A stretch of DNA of 64,000 nt from Lichina pygmaea (taxonomy: Eukaryota > Ascomycota > Lichinomycetes > Lichinales > Lichinaceae): contig OY730170.1 of the NCBI GenBank assembly GCA_963422465.1, positions 5,060,379-5,124,378 of the forward strand. Reading direction: 5' to 3'. How positions within the stretch are numbered: position 1 is the first letter of the stretch; every line of letters starts with the position of its first letter. The position numbers and the translations under genes are program-made. Shown here in pieces: positions 1 to 11,927 of the stretch. Under the pieces are notes generated by a model. It did no database searches. It worked only from the letters and a program-made list of their open reading frames with translations, and was not told the DNA's origin.

Positions 1-956
1 CCCAGGTCGTGCAGACGTCTGACGGAAAGGCCAGGTCTACGGCGCGAGCAAGTTCGTAGATGTCGGCCTGCCTCTCCTGATCGCGCTGTCGGCTCTCGGG
101 AACGTCTTTGCGCAGACGTTCGCGTTCAGCCGCGGTAAGCTTCCCCCGGCCGCGTCGCCGTCTTCGGAGTGCGGATCTGAAAGTCGTGCGTAGTGAAGCA
201 GGAGTTTGGAAAGCAGGGCCTCCTCCCGCTCTCGAGACTCTGGGCGAGCGATTGGCCCTGTCAGGCCCCGACCGGTAAGCGCGGTATCCGATCGCAGCGT
301 CTTCACCGGCGTCGGGAGCATCTGACGTGGGAGCAGGCGGCCTCTTCCTCCACTGGCTCTTCACGAGCGTCGTCATTATCGGTCCAAGCGTCAAGGACGC
401 CTATCCGTTTGTGTCGACGCTCTCCGTGTACGCCCAGAGCTGGGTCAAACGTCGGTCCCCTTCCCTCCCGTCCTCGTAGTCCCCAGTCGGCATCTCCCTC
501 GTTGGGAGGCATAAGATGCTGAGAGAACGACAGTCTTCGTCGGCGTCGGCCTGTTGTACCTGACGTACAGCAAAAACGAGCACTGGCGGTCCCGCCGGAC
601 GGAACTGCACGCGTGGCCGGTCACGACGGTGTTCTGGATCGTCTCGCTCGCCTTTGTCATCGTCGCGCCGTTCCTCCGCAACACCACGGTCACGCCGTCG
701 ATCCCGTGGTTCGTCGTGCCGACAGTCGGCACATCCGTCTTCCTGCTCGGGACATTGTATTGGCTTGGCTGGGCCAAGATCTGGCCCATGTTCGGCTACG
801 CCATCCATCACGACATTCAAGAGCTGCCTGACGGGAGCGAGGTTGTCCGTTTCGTGGTGGGTGGTCTCTGTGCATCCCTTGCTTGTGCGGTCGAACGTGC
901 CATACGCTAACCTACGACCTCGTCAGCACGTCAACCACAGGAAAAATGTATACTAA
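1..956 (+). CDS. Methionine/LAT-type amino acid permease, 3' part
   Basis: This is the C-terminal part of a plasma-membrane amino acid transporter of the APC superfamily; the 5' part lies outside the window. Spliced exons about 30-134, 194-274, 337-450, 534-856 and 927-956 join in phase. They encode GASKFVDVGLPLLIALS, NVFAQTFAFSRVKQEF and LPLSRLWASDWP, which match the loop and helices typical of fungal Mup1-like permeases, followed by two or three more hydrophobic helices and a short polar tail ending HVNHRKNVY. The window opens inside an intron. The last intron has a GCTAAC branch point. Substrate specificity (methionine, cysteine or other neutral amino acids) cannot be read from this part. 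One intron uses the rare donor GTCGGT at 451. Confidence 0.85.
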
Positions 957-2690
957 AGACATGCGAGAGCGAGGATCAACCCATGACACGTTCAGTTGGC
1001 ATGTCTAGCATGACCGTGTCACCCCACTCCCGTCTCACTTCTGTTTCTGTTCATTTTCAGCGCTACCCCTGGCTCCCACCATCTATGATGAAGTATCCTC
1101 CATCCTTTCAAATCATCTTCATACAGATATGTTAATACATCCATCAAACACACATAGATGCTCATGCTCAAGTGCTCCGTCTGCCTGCCTCCGTAAGCCA
1201 GTGAGCCAGTGGGTGAATGCATCACTCCATGCATCCAAGCAGTGCAAGTGCCGTACCTGGATACATTTCCTCTGTCCCTTGATGCAAATACTTGTGTTTG
1301 TTCTGTAAGTGCTCTACAAGTCCTCTACTGCAAGTCCTCTTCTGCACTAGTAAGTACTTACAATATGTCATCTGTATAAGCAGGAGCAGTATCTCGCTCC
1401 CTTCACTATCCCCCCCACCCTCTTTCTTCTTCCCCCTCCCCCACCAACAATTTCAGCAGTTCTCATCCAGATGCCACATGACACCAAACTCTCCCATGCT
1501 GTACTTGTACATACAATATGATGTGGTATAATCTACCTCTACAGAGGTACTGTAATCACAGATGATTGTCTCTGTGATTGTTCATTCATTGAGTTCAGTA
1601 TGTGTTTGATTACACTATGTGTTTGACTTGCCTAAGAGCTGATACTCTTGTACTCAAGAGGGGGGTGAGGGAAGTAGAGTGGAGAGGAGGGGGTGAACAG
1701 AGAGTATAGATTGGGGGGTATAGAGGGTACAGAAGAGGAGGGGGGTAAGAAGAGAGGAAATAGAGGGTACAGAAGGGAGAGGGGGGTACAGAGAAAGGGG
1801 GGGGGGGGGGGGAACAGGGGGGGAGGGGATAAAGATGAGTACAGAGAGGTATAGAGAGGTGCAGAGAGAGCTGTCGCGCGCAGCCGTACGGAGTAGGCTA
1901 GAGCGGAACTGAGCCAAAAGACTACTATGTCTGGGCTTAGTGCTCGACATCTCCGTACTAGCGATAGATAAGTGCGGCTGCACCCGCCTGCCTAGTCAGG
2001 TGACAGCTGACTAGGCGCCCGGTCGGGCAACTAGCTCCTGACAAGAGCATACAGAGCAGTACAGAGAGGAGTAGATGTGCAGCCTCGTATACAGATTACA
2101 TGGCCTGAATACATGGCCTGCAAGACAAAGATTGTCAGCGACGGAAAAAGAGAGACCAAAACCGGTCATGTACGGAACAAGTCTGCTTCTTTTCATCACT
2201 TGGTTGGGGTTTCATTTTTGTGATCAGGATTCTTTTGCCTTTGCATCTCCTTCTTTGTTGCCTTGTTCCGTCTTTTCTTTCCTTTGTTTCCTTTTTATTC
2301 GTTCTTTCATTCTTTTGTTCTTTCATTCTTTCATTCTTTTTTCGTTCGTTCTACTGGCTTGACTGCAGCAAAAAAAAGGGGAAGGCAAAAGACGCAAAGT
2401 AGGCAAACAATATCTAAGCGTGACGGCGTCTGATCGCGAATGCCATCGCGTTGCATTGGGCTCTTTGTTGTGTTGGTTCGTCGCTGGGCTCGATTGGACT
2501 GAGCTAGAGGGAGAAATGGAGGGATGGAAGGGGAGGGGGTGGTGAGTCGAGAGAGACCGAGGGCAGGTTCTGGAGGGTCGGCGCTAATGCCTACAACCAT
2601 ACAAACACCGGACGCAAAGGAAACGACGAGATGAGATGATGCAGGAGGATCTGAATACGCAAGGCTTGATCTGTGTCTGGTCTGGGTTCT
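957..2690. other. Intergenic, low-complexity
   Basis: No gene is recognised. The stretch holds a purine tract rich in G runs (about 1660-1870, including a run of more than ten G at 1798-1814) and a pyrimidine tract of repeated CTTTCATT and CGTTC units (about 2260-2350). It lies between the 3' ends of the permease and the PP2A B subunit, so it is a convergent terminator region. Confidence 0.6.
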
Positions 2691-5267
2691 CTACAACGCC
2701 GAAAAGACAAAGAGCTGTGTTCGTCGCGCACCCGTCAAAACCCTGTCAGCCTACGCTTCTCTTGACGAGTGAAAGTGGGACGACAACACGCTCGAGGACG
2801 ACGGAGAAGAAAGGGCGATGAGACTCACGTTGTTCGTCGCGGCGATGGCGATGCTGTCCTCGTGCGGATGCCAGCTCATGTGCAGGATCTTCTTGTTGAA
2901 GTCAATTTGTTCCGCGTCGGTCTCCCTCCTCATCCGTCCGCCCTGCTGGTGCTGCGAGTTCGGTCCGGCGCCGACGGGACTCGCCGCGCGCGAGCCGCGG
3001 TTCCGGCCGCTGGCGGCCGACGCGTTGGCCGAGGCGTGGATCGGCGTCGGCACGCCCACCTTCTTGGCCTTGAAGGCCGACTTGTCCGCCTGGAGCACCA
3101 CCTCGGTCTCGACGTCCGGGTCCGACGGGTAGATCATGAAGTTGTTGTTGTAGCTGCCCGTCATCACGTTCCTGGCGTCGCCCGAGAAGACGACCTCGAA
3201 CTTGTCGAAGATGCTGTCGTTCTCGTACGTGTCGCACAGCTTGGGCCGCAGGTGCTCGTGGATCGGGATCGTCTTGAGCGGTTGCCGCTCCATGTTGACG
3301 TCCCAGATCTTGACGGTCAGGTAGTCTCGCGAGAGGATGTATCGGCCGTCGTACGAGAAGCGCACGTCGGATATCGAGGAGATGATCTCGGAGAAGAAGG
3401 AGCGCGACGCGGGGTCTTCCTCTTGCTCGAACTCTGTCGACGGCAGAGTCGCGTCAGGTGCCTGTCGGGGAGAAGACGACCGGAAGCCCACTTACGCTTC
3501 GCGTGTTGATCGCACAGCGCACTTTCCCGCATGTCGGCCAGCTTGATGGTCCCTTTCGAGCTGGCGTACATGAACCAGTTGCAGCTGATCGGATGAAATT
3601 CGGCCGCCGTGATGACCTCGGTCAGCTCCTCCATGTTCGCCGGCTTGATGTCGACGATGTTGAAGCTCTGGTCTTGGATGTTGAGGTTCCAGAGGTTGAT
3701 CCGAAGGTCGTCGGCGCTGACGAACGTCTCGCCGTCGCTGTTCACCGAGATGCTGTTGATGTGGTAGGCGTGGGCGTTGGCGTACGTCTTGCGCGGCACG
3801 GCCGCCACGACGGTGTCGTGGTGGGCGAGTCGTGGTAACTTCAGGGCCGAGGCGTCGGCGAAGTAGATGTTCGCTTTTCTCCGCGCCGGACCCCCGCCCT
3901 CGGCCGAGGCCGCGGCCGCGCCGGGGGTCAGATCGGTCGAGAGGTTGTTCTCCGAGACGACCCGCAACACCTTCTCGTACACCTTCCATAGCTTGATCGT
4001 CTTGTCGTTGGTGGACAAGAGGTAATGCGAGGCGTTCTGCCGCCGGCACCACTTGATCTTGTTGATCTTCTCCTCGATCTCCAGGGACTTGAGGTAGTCG
4101 AACTCAGGTTCGTGCGATTGGAACTCGGTGTGGAACTTGTACTCGCACGTTTTCTTCTGCGACGTGCGACGAGCTCGTCAGAGACAGACCGAGCCAAGAA
4201 GATGCCTGGCGACGACCGACCGTTTCATTCCGCTCGAACAGCACCACCCTTCCGCCCTTGTCACCTGTTGCGAGGTAGTTGCCCGTGTGATCGAACTCGA
4301 CCGTCGAGATGATATCCGCTGCAGACGCCGATGTTCAGCCTCCAGTCATCACGTCGATGCGAACACGGCCGGTGTGCCTAGCAGACCAAGCTCGTGATAG
4401 GAGGAGGAAGAGGAGGAGGAGGATGATGATGATGACGAGGTGGATGTGACGATGCTCTCACAGCTTTGGCATTGGCTGGGTGGCCCACCTTCTGTAATGT
4501 CGTCGACGTCGCCCTTGTCTCCGAAGCATCTGCGGCAATCCCAAGTCAGCCTCGTCGGAAGACGCGTATGGCAGGTCGACGGGACGTGAGCGTCCCAGCG
4601 GCATCGACGTCGGGTGAACGTACTGCGTAAACTTCCATGTCGGAGTGTTCACGCTCTCCCCGTCCACCATCGTCCGAAATTCCCCTGGTCGAGTCCGTGG
4701 CGTTGTGGACGATCGGTCAGAGTCGTAGTCTATATCTAGACCAGAGCCGTCGGCGCTCGGTCCGTCAAAGAATCCGAGAGGAGGCCAAGGGGGAGGATTC
4801 GGCCGAAATGGGTTCGGTGCGTGCTCTTGGACGGCGTTGTCAGCACCGGTAGCGGCCAAGGCGGCAGCGGCGAGCGGTGTAAGACGACTCGGACTGCTGC
4901 TTCTGGCGCCGACGGAGGACGGCGACGATGAGAGCGATACCGACGACAGTCGGCTACGGTTTGGCGGTTCTTGTCCAGGCTGCTGGCCTCTGTCGATGGC
5001 GGTGCTGCTGCTCGTGCTGGTCCCTTTGACGATGGCCGTACCTTTGCGGACCCTCCGGGGGAAGATCACGTCACGTGCCGGATTTTGGCGCCCGCCGCCG
5101 ATGACGCTCGGGCTGGCCGAGCTCGGCTCCGGGGTCGAGCCCCTCCTCGACCTCGAATTCGGCCTCTCGTCGTCGGCGTGGTCGGCGACGTTCGTCTCGT
5201 CGTCGCCCGTGGCCCCGCCTGTCCACAAGAGCCTGACTGTCGCTCTGGGATCCATCTCTTGCTCCAT
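2691..5267 (-). CDS. CDC55: PP2A regulatory B subunit (B55/Cdc55 WD40 protein)
   Basis: This is the substrate-targeting B55 subunit of protein phosphatase 2A, which acts in mitosis and stress signalling. Exons 2691-2714, 2829-3433, 3496-4156, 4221-4318, 4489-4529 and 4624 upward splice in phase to a WD40 protein. It carries [74 protein letters not shown] and the terminal LFVFSAL. The usual B55 start would be the Met at 4670 ([16 protein letters not shown]), giving 491 residues. The same frame stays open for about 199 more codons to a Met at 5267, rich in Ser and Pro, so a 690-residue form is possible. A filamentous-fungal insert (about 45 residues, Gly/Ser/Ala-rich) sits before the last WD40 repeats. 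One intron uses donor GTCGGT (4220). The family call is very secure; the start is not. Confidence 0.93.
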
Positions 5268-8200
5268 CGCCGGCCAAGGTGGACGGTCGTCGTAGCCGCG
5301 CTAGTTGACTTTTTGTTGCTCTGATCACGGTGCTCTACTGTCACAATCAATGTTGTCCAGCTCGAACCAGAGAGGGCAATGTGCGTGCGGACGGTCTAAC
5401 GGGAAAGCATAGAGGAATGAGAAATGACAATCGTGTCCAGGGATGTGATATACAGCAACTGCCAACGATATCTCCAACCCTAAGTGCACGTGCTCGGTGG
5501 CTTTCCAGGCCAGCTTATTGGCAGCACGGTTAATGCAGGAAGTGATATCTGCAGCAGCGGCGTCTTCTGTTTTCAGTGACTGGGCTGCCACGCTAGGTGA
5601 AAACGAAAGGGCACATCGTCAACGGCGTCCGCGTGTGAAGTTGGATCAGCCGCAGTCACGGGCCATCGCAGAGCTCTGGTCGCTCAAGGGGCAGTAGCAG
5701 AGGCCTCTACGATACGGATCCGGCGTTGAGGAGTGAAATTCATCAGAGCTTGATCTGAAGGAAGAATGATATACATCCGTCAAAACCCAGCCAGTAAGAG
5801 GACCAGTCACCCTGGGGCAGCAGCTGACGGCTCTCGAGCAGAGGCGGCAAGCCATGAGCACATCAGGAATCGAGCCGAAAATTGTTCTGACGTCTGCTAT
5901 CCCATCCGATTTGAGCTCCTCCGCCTCACAACACGTCCGAGTATGTGATGATGTCGGCTAGTGTGACCATGAACTCTGCAGGCACGACTCGCTGCGTCGC
6001 ATCTAGAGGAAGACAACAGAGAGCCCATTTGACAGACCTATCCTCTGACGTCCTGCTTGGAGATCTTTGCCATATGGACACCGTCCACGGATGAACTCCT
6101 AGGCCGGGTCTTCTGAACAAGCCGCACCGTCACCATCAATATGGAGAGCAGCATCAGACCCTCATTTCAAGCAATCCGACCGGGATCCAGACCTGCTCAG
6201 ACGGGACAGCAACCCAGCTTCGACGTGAAGCACAGCGGAGATCATATTACACAGTATTTTCAAAGCTGGCAATCATATACTGTACTAGGCCATGTTTATT
6301 CTTAGAACTAGATCTGGATCTAGATCTAGAGCTGGGAATAGTTTCACTTCACTACCTTTTCTACCCTGCTGTTTTCGTAACTCCACAGGAGCAGGGCCGC
6401 TGCTCTCAATCAGCCAATCATCAACTTGTTCATTTGACGACTTCAAAAGTCGTCCAAACTATCGCTGTGTACAAGGCGTGCGAAGTTGCCATCAGTATGT
6501 GCCCCTGCCACTACCACCTACTTCCACTGCTCTTGTTCCCTCCACCAGAGCTTCCCTGGATAATCCTATCAAGGCACAGAGTTGACAGCCGCTCGTGTAT
6601 GCAGCTCCATGATATCAATGAGATTCCATGGTATGATGGACACCACTGCTATGCCACCGCCGACGAAGCATTGCTGCTGGCTTACCGGTGGACCACTACT
6701 CAACCAGGGCCGGACGAATTCTATGCAACCACTGCTGAAGCACTGCTGAAGCACTGCTACTAGACGGACAGACTGTTACCAATATACACCGGCCAACCCC
6801 ATAGAGTACCAATGTTACTGGACGACCAACAGACTACCGCTGCCTGGACGCCTGCTGAGCCACTTCTACACTACTTTCGTATGCTATAATGGAACGACAA
6901 AATCCGCATAGGGCAGCCGGTCAGGGTCCTCAGCCATAGCGATTAGCCCAAGGGTTGTCAACACTCGATCACCGACCCGACTGGCTAAACAACCAGGCTG
7001 TTGCCGAGATCAGAACAGCTGCAATAGCACCTTTCAATCATCAACCTCGACTGCTCAGCAGCCAAGTGCAATTCTCTCCGTGGGCTTGACGAAGATTGCT
7101 CACGTTGGACCGGTGAGTTCGCCGACAGAGGGAACAGAGTTGGCTCTAGGTAGGTAAGTAGTGCGTTCCTTTCAGCGTCTGTGACGGAGCTGCATAGTGG
7201 CAGCGGTCTTGGTAAGACAACTTCAAGAGCATCAGAGCCAACGCCTACCCTGTACAGACAAATCATCGTCGCCCGGCACATGCAACCCAACCCAACATGT
7301 ACCTATTTCCAGCGGACATTGTTCTCTCCACCATCACAACCCCCATGGAACAATCAAGCAAAGCGATTTTTCCCTTTGGTGTCCACAGGCACCATCTCCC
7401 CCTTCGTCCCGCGTCCAATAAAAAGGTCCACAAAAAGGTATCCACCCAAAGAGATTCACAGAGAGATATTCACAAGGATCAATGGCAACAGGGCCTGTCC
7501 TGTGTGGTCCAAGCTTTAGCGACAAGAGATATTCCATCATCATGCATTGACTCTCCTTCCCATCCTTGTCTCTTATTCTACGGGTTGTTTTTTCTGGTCA
7601 TATGGGTTTGGAAGGTAGCATAAGGAGCTATGCCAAGGTTTGAAATGGTTTGATCTACGACAGCGTGTACGTGTTTCTTGTTGGCTCAATGTATAGAAGA
7701 TGGTCACTGTCTTGCTTGCATCCAAACTCTCTCTCTCTTCCTACTCAATCTGTCTCGCTCTCCCTGTCTCTGACTCTCTTCTCGAAGCCCCTCAATCAAG
7801 CAGCCTAATATCTGCTACTACGCACAATGACTCGGGTCACCACAGACCCATACTGACCAACTTCCCACACTGGATATTCAACATGCAACATTCAGTATTC
7901 GACATTCAATATTCAACACCCAACATCCAACGTCCAACAGTTAAAATTCAACCCCAAAAATTCAGTAAGCAACATTCAACACTAAAAAAATCAACACTCG
8001 ACATCCAACACTCGACATCCAACATCCAGCACACCGCACAGAGCACACAGCTTCCATGCCCTAGACATCCTAGATATGAGACCCAAAAGTGACTCTGCCC
8101 TCCCACTCCACTCTTCCACTCAGCTTTCCCCCTGGATACTGTCACTACATACTTTATACCTTTATCGTGATGGTTGGCTCAATCAAGATGTACAGTCCAT

Positions 8201-8620
8201 CAGCATTCGACAAGCTGATGGCTTACGGTACTGTACAGTATCTGATAGTCACCACATCTCGAAAAGTCGCAGCATCTAACACAGTGGTCGGACAAGGTAG
8301 TGTAACGGTTCTTGGGCTTTCTCTTCCACTGTACATACTGTATTGTACGTAGCTATATACGTGCACACGGACTGTTTTGCACTACAGAGTACAGTACCGT
8401 ACAGTACAGTAGGGATGTTGGCTCGCGGCAACCGGTAATCTATTGCGAGTAAAGCAAGACAGGGCGTTCGCTGTTGAAGAATCATGCGCAATGGACAGGG
8501 CAAAGAAATGAATACAGTGCGAGGATCAGTAGAACGAGCCAAGGGGGGGGAGAGTGAGGAACAGGTTTGATCGATCGAGTGGTCGAGTGGCTGACTAATG
8601 AACAGAGAGGTGAATGGCCG
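5268..8620. other. Long intergenic stretch, no gene recognised
   Basis: Short overlapping open frames occur on both strands, but none has a recognisable domain, a convincing splice pattern or sustained coding character. GC is lower than in the flanking genes. The stretch includes the 10-bp periodic repeat listed separately at about 7865-8040. It contains the promoter of the PP2A subunit at its left end. Confidence 0.5.
7865..8040. repeat. Degenerate ~10-bp tandem repeat (ATTCAACA / ATCCAACA)
   Basis: A run of related units such as ATTCAACATT, ATTCGACATT, CATCCAACA and ACTCGACATCC follows one another with a period near ten bases, strongly strand-biased (A, C and T on the + strand, few G). No reading frame is conserved across it. 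Confidence 0.75.
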
Positions 8621-9653
8621 CTAGATAGGAGCAGGGACGGCAGAAGGAGCTGATCCCTGCGTCGTGGTCTTCTCTGCGCTAGATGAGCCTTCGTTTGGCT
8701 TGACGGCGTAGGCTTTCAGAAAGTCCGAGTCGGCGCTGAATTCCTCCTTGACCTGGATTTTGTTTGGAGTTTGATTAGTGGGAGCAGGCTTACAGTAGAG
8801 AGTTGGCTTTCGGGGTCGGGAGGACGAGGGGACAAGATTTCACATGAATAGAGAAAGAAAATAAAATCAAACTCACAATGTCCAGTCCACCCACCAGTTC
8901 CCCGCCAACGTACAGCTGAGGAAACGTAGGCCAGTCTGAAAACTCTTTCAGGCCCTGCCGCACTTCGTCGTCGGCGAGAATGTTGAAGAAGCCGTATCGC
9001 ACGCCGTGCTCCCGTAGGAGACCGACCAGCTGCCGCGAGAAGCCGCATTGGGGCACCGAAGGAGTACCCTTGATGAACAGCATGACCGGAGCTGCAGATA
9101 CCAGGGCCGAGAGACGTCGATGCAGCTCGTCCTTGGCGCCGGCCGTCGTTTCGGGCGCGCCTGCGCCGTCAGCGGTCTTTGGTGCGTGGCCGCCGCTGCC
9201 GTCCGGTGCGGCCGCGCCGTTCGCACCGCTGAGGCCCGGCGGTGGATGCTCGACCCTCTGCGGCGGCGGTAGCTGGGCTTCTTTGGTCGCCGTCGCCCCA
9301 GGTTTGCCGGCGTGGCGTTCGACGGCGTCGCGGATCTTGGAGGCGTCGCTCCCGCTGACCGTCTCCACCGTCTTGGCGCCTTTGAGCACGACGAGCAGCG
9401 GCACCGACGAGACGTCGTACCGCTCCGACACGTCGGCGAGCTTCTCGGCGTCGATGCTGAGGAACGATAGCGCCGGCGCGTGAGATGCCGGGTACGACGA
9501 CGCCAGGGTCGACAGAACGTTCCGCATCTGCTCGCACGGAGCCGCCCACGTCGCGTAGAAGTTGAGAATCGTGGTAGCGTCGCCGGCGGCCTCGGCCGCG
9601 GCTAGGTGTCGGTTGAAGTCGGCCTCCGTCTCCATCTCCTGGAGGCTAGTCAT
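8621..9653 (-). CDS. GRX4: Monothiol glutaredoxin, Grx3/Grx4 (PICOT) type
   Basis: This is a cytosolic/nuclear multidomain glutaredoxin that carries a [2Fe-2S] cluster with glutathione and passes iron status to transcription factors and Fe-S assembly. Two exons (8877-9653 and 8621-8752, intron donor GTGAGT) give 302 residues from the Met of MTSLQEMETEADF. An N-terminal thioredoxin-like domain has WAAPC near residue 41. A linker of about 75 residues, rich in Ala, Pro and Gly, follows. The C-terminal glutaredoxin domain has KGTPSVPQCGFS (single active Cys near residue 200), WPTFPQLYVGGELVGG and a tail of about 44 residues ending SAVPAPI. An in-frame upstream Met at 9710 exists, but family alignment favours 9653. 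MMS19, which acts in the same Fe-S pathway, lies elsewhere in the window, not adjacent. Confidence 0.93.
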
Positions 9654-9710
9654 CTCGGGCGGGATTGGCGTTGTGACAGCTGAGGTGTGCCGTTGGACGT
9701 CTCGCCACAC

Positions 9711-11215
9711 TGGGTGATCGCGGGGGAGGGGCAGCGGCTTACATAAGCCAGAGCGTCGTCACTACGGTACCGTACGGTACGGTACATACCGTAGTTAACC
9801 TCTTCTCTTCTCTCTTCTCAAGATCAGCTCAGCTCACACCCCCTCCCCCCTCCCCCCTATATTCAAGAATGATTCAAGAAGAAAAAGACGAGGCAAATCT
9901 GCATATCGCTGATTATTTTCAAGGTACCGGTAAGAGATGAAATTCACAAGACATCAATTCGAGGCAGTCTAAGAGCACACAGACATGGAACATGTGGCCG
10001 GAGATCAAAGCATCAAGTGACATTCTCCACTGCACTCTGGCTGGGAGGACAAAGAAAGAGTGGGAACAACCCATGCTAGTCAGCAGCGCAGCCAGTGAGT
10101 GGAGGGATCGTTGATAGTGTGCGGTAGTTGAGAGGTACCGCATACAGTTTGTTGGATGGAACAGCAAGTTCTCCTCCTCTTCCTTGAAGCCTCTTGTTGG
10201 TTCTTGTGCACGTCTGGTCTGCAGGCGAAAAGCGACGCTTGAAGTTGTCAATCCTAGCCAAGCTTTCCGTGCCGTATCACAGGCTGCAACATGAACTGCG
10301 CAGCAGAATCCTAGATCAATGCTGGTGGACTCAACAGTGGATATGTTCATGGGGTTGTGGATTCACCCAGGTGACCTTGTACGTAGGCGACCCTTGAAGT
10401 GAGTCGTCCCTACAGTGCCCCCCTACGCAGTGAGCCACTCGTAAGAATCCATCGGACTGTGCATGTACTGGCCACTCTGATCCACATAGATCTTCTAATT
10501 ACAGCAGTGAGCGGGGAGATGAGAGGTGAGAGAGATGACTGATCTCATGGTGGAAGCTGGCTGATTGACTATATGCGTGTCAAAGGATCAGGCGACTGGT
10601 CGGTGTACAGTGTCATCATCAAAAAGAAAAGACTCCCAGCAGTGAAAGATCTCTCGATTGTGTGAGTGTGTCGCTACCATTGGAATCTGTTCGCAACGAA
10701 GTAAGAAGAGTCGGATCCACTATCAAATTGATGATTCTGCCTACCTATGAGAGAGCAGCAGCTACTGCATATAGACTGTCGCTCTACTCAGGTGTAGCAT
10801 AGGTCTATCAGACAATAGAAAGATCTGGAAGGTCTGCAGCCTGACGGAACAAAAGAGAAGCCTTCTAGAAGCTGCCTAATTATTCCCGTAACCCCTGTAA
10901 CTGTAGCTTTCGGGAATGCGAGGCTTCCTTGTCTCCCTTGTTGGGATGTCGCTTCTTGATTCCATGTCGGTTGATAGAATCTGATATTTGGGGACCCTGC
11001 TCTCATGTGACCTCACCTCTACCAGTGAGCGAGGACTGATCTTCTCTCACCGGTCGACAGTAATTGTCCGCTCTAGCCCTGGCTAGAGCTAGCCCTTAGT
11101 CGTTAGGGGGGTCAACATACCCCAGCATGCTTGCAGGCTTCATCTGACGAAGCTTGTACCCATTCAATGTGGACCTTGTACCAGTCGCGTTTCGTCTGTT
11201 CCTTGTTAAGAACTT
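9711..11215. other. Intergenic; promoter of glutaredoxin with GTAC palindromes
   Basis: Positions 9762-9800 hold overlapping GGTACCGTACGG palindromes just upstream of the glutaredoxin. Beyond that no gene is recognised. Short inverted CTAGCCC / GGGCTAG motifs occur near 11075-11100. Confidence 0.45.
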
Positions 11216-11927
11216 TCAAAGACACGGGACCCAATGCTTCAGCAGGTGTTTCTTGGTGGTGAACTGGTGACTAAAGATTTTGCCCTTGACTCTGATAGCC
11301 TTGCCTCTTGATGTGTCGATGGCAGTCTGACAGGCTCTCATGTCAGCTGATCTGCCACGAGGGCCCATGTGCAATTCCGATGCTCCTGGCAATACTTACA
11401 GTCACTGCCTTTGTCGCGCAGTCAAGGCGATAGGTGTCAGTCCGTATAAGGCAACTCCCTTTATTGGATTCGAGAACAGCGATTCCAGATTCCACTACCG
11501 TTATGAGAGAAGGCTGCGTCAGCAATCAGCACCTACTCGTAGATATCTGCAGGGTTCGGAAAAGATACTGGGTCAACATACGATCAACGTCCGCGTCGAA
11601 GAAAGCGCGACGTCTTTCATCAATTGTCCATTCCCCATACCACTTGATCCAGCCAAGCCGGCCAATGCTCAGGCTGGGTCCAGAAGGCCAGACCTCGAGG
11701 TAACCAATGCCTTGAAAGGGAGGGATTCTTTTCGCCTTTAGTCTGGAGTTCTCGGACAGTATATACTTGTCGCTAAAGCTGTTTAGACCAGTAAAGCCCG
11801 GAGCCTGCTTGGACGCTGTCACTGGTTGAGGATTGCGTGGGGGCAAAAGTGACCGCCCCTGTACGAGGTTGGACAAGCCAATCAGTAAGACCAACAGAGA
11901 CTGAAAGTAGAGAGTGATAACAGCCAT
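11216..11927 (-). CDS. Candidate small secreted protein, unknown function
   Basis: An ATG at 11927 opens a 130-codon frame that starts MAVITLYFQSLLVLLIGLSN, a clear signal peptide (hydrophobic core, then LVQG before the mature chain). The mature part is rich in basic and aromatic residues (GWIKWYGEWTIDERRRAFFD) and resembles no family I know. After a likely intron (donor GTATGT near 11546, acceptor GACGCAG with a CTGAC branch point) a second open stretch reads ESNKGSCLIRTDTYRLDCATKA, and a third, after a GTAAGT...GTCAG intron, ends HLLKHWVPCL at 11216. The first junction does not keep phase with the second stretch, so the 3' structure is unresolved and a decayed gene is possible. It sits alone in a gene-poor region, a setting common for fungal effectors; that role is inference. 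Confidence 0.4.

Noticed and set aside
10788-11119. Possible second LTR beginning TGTTGACC on the minus strand
   Set aside because: No matching partner, no primer site and no retroelement coding beside it; it may simply be the 3' flank of the candidate secreted protein gene.
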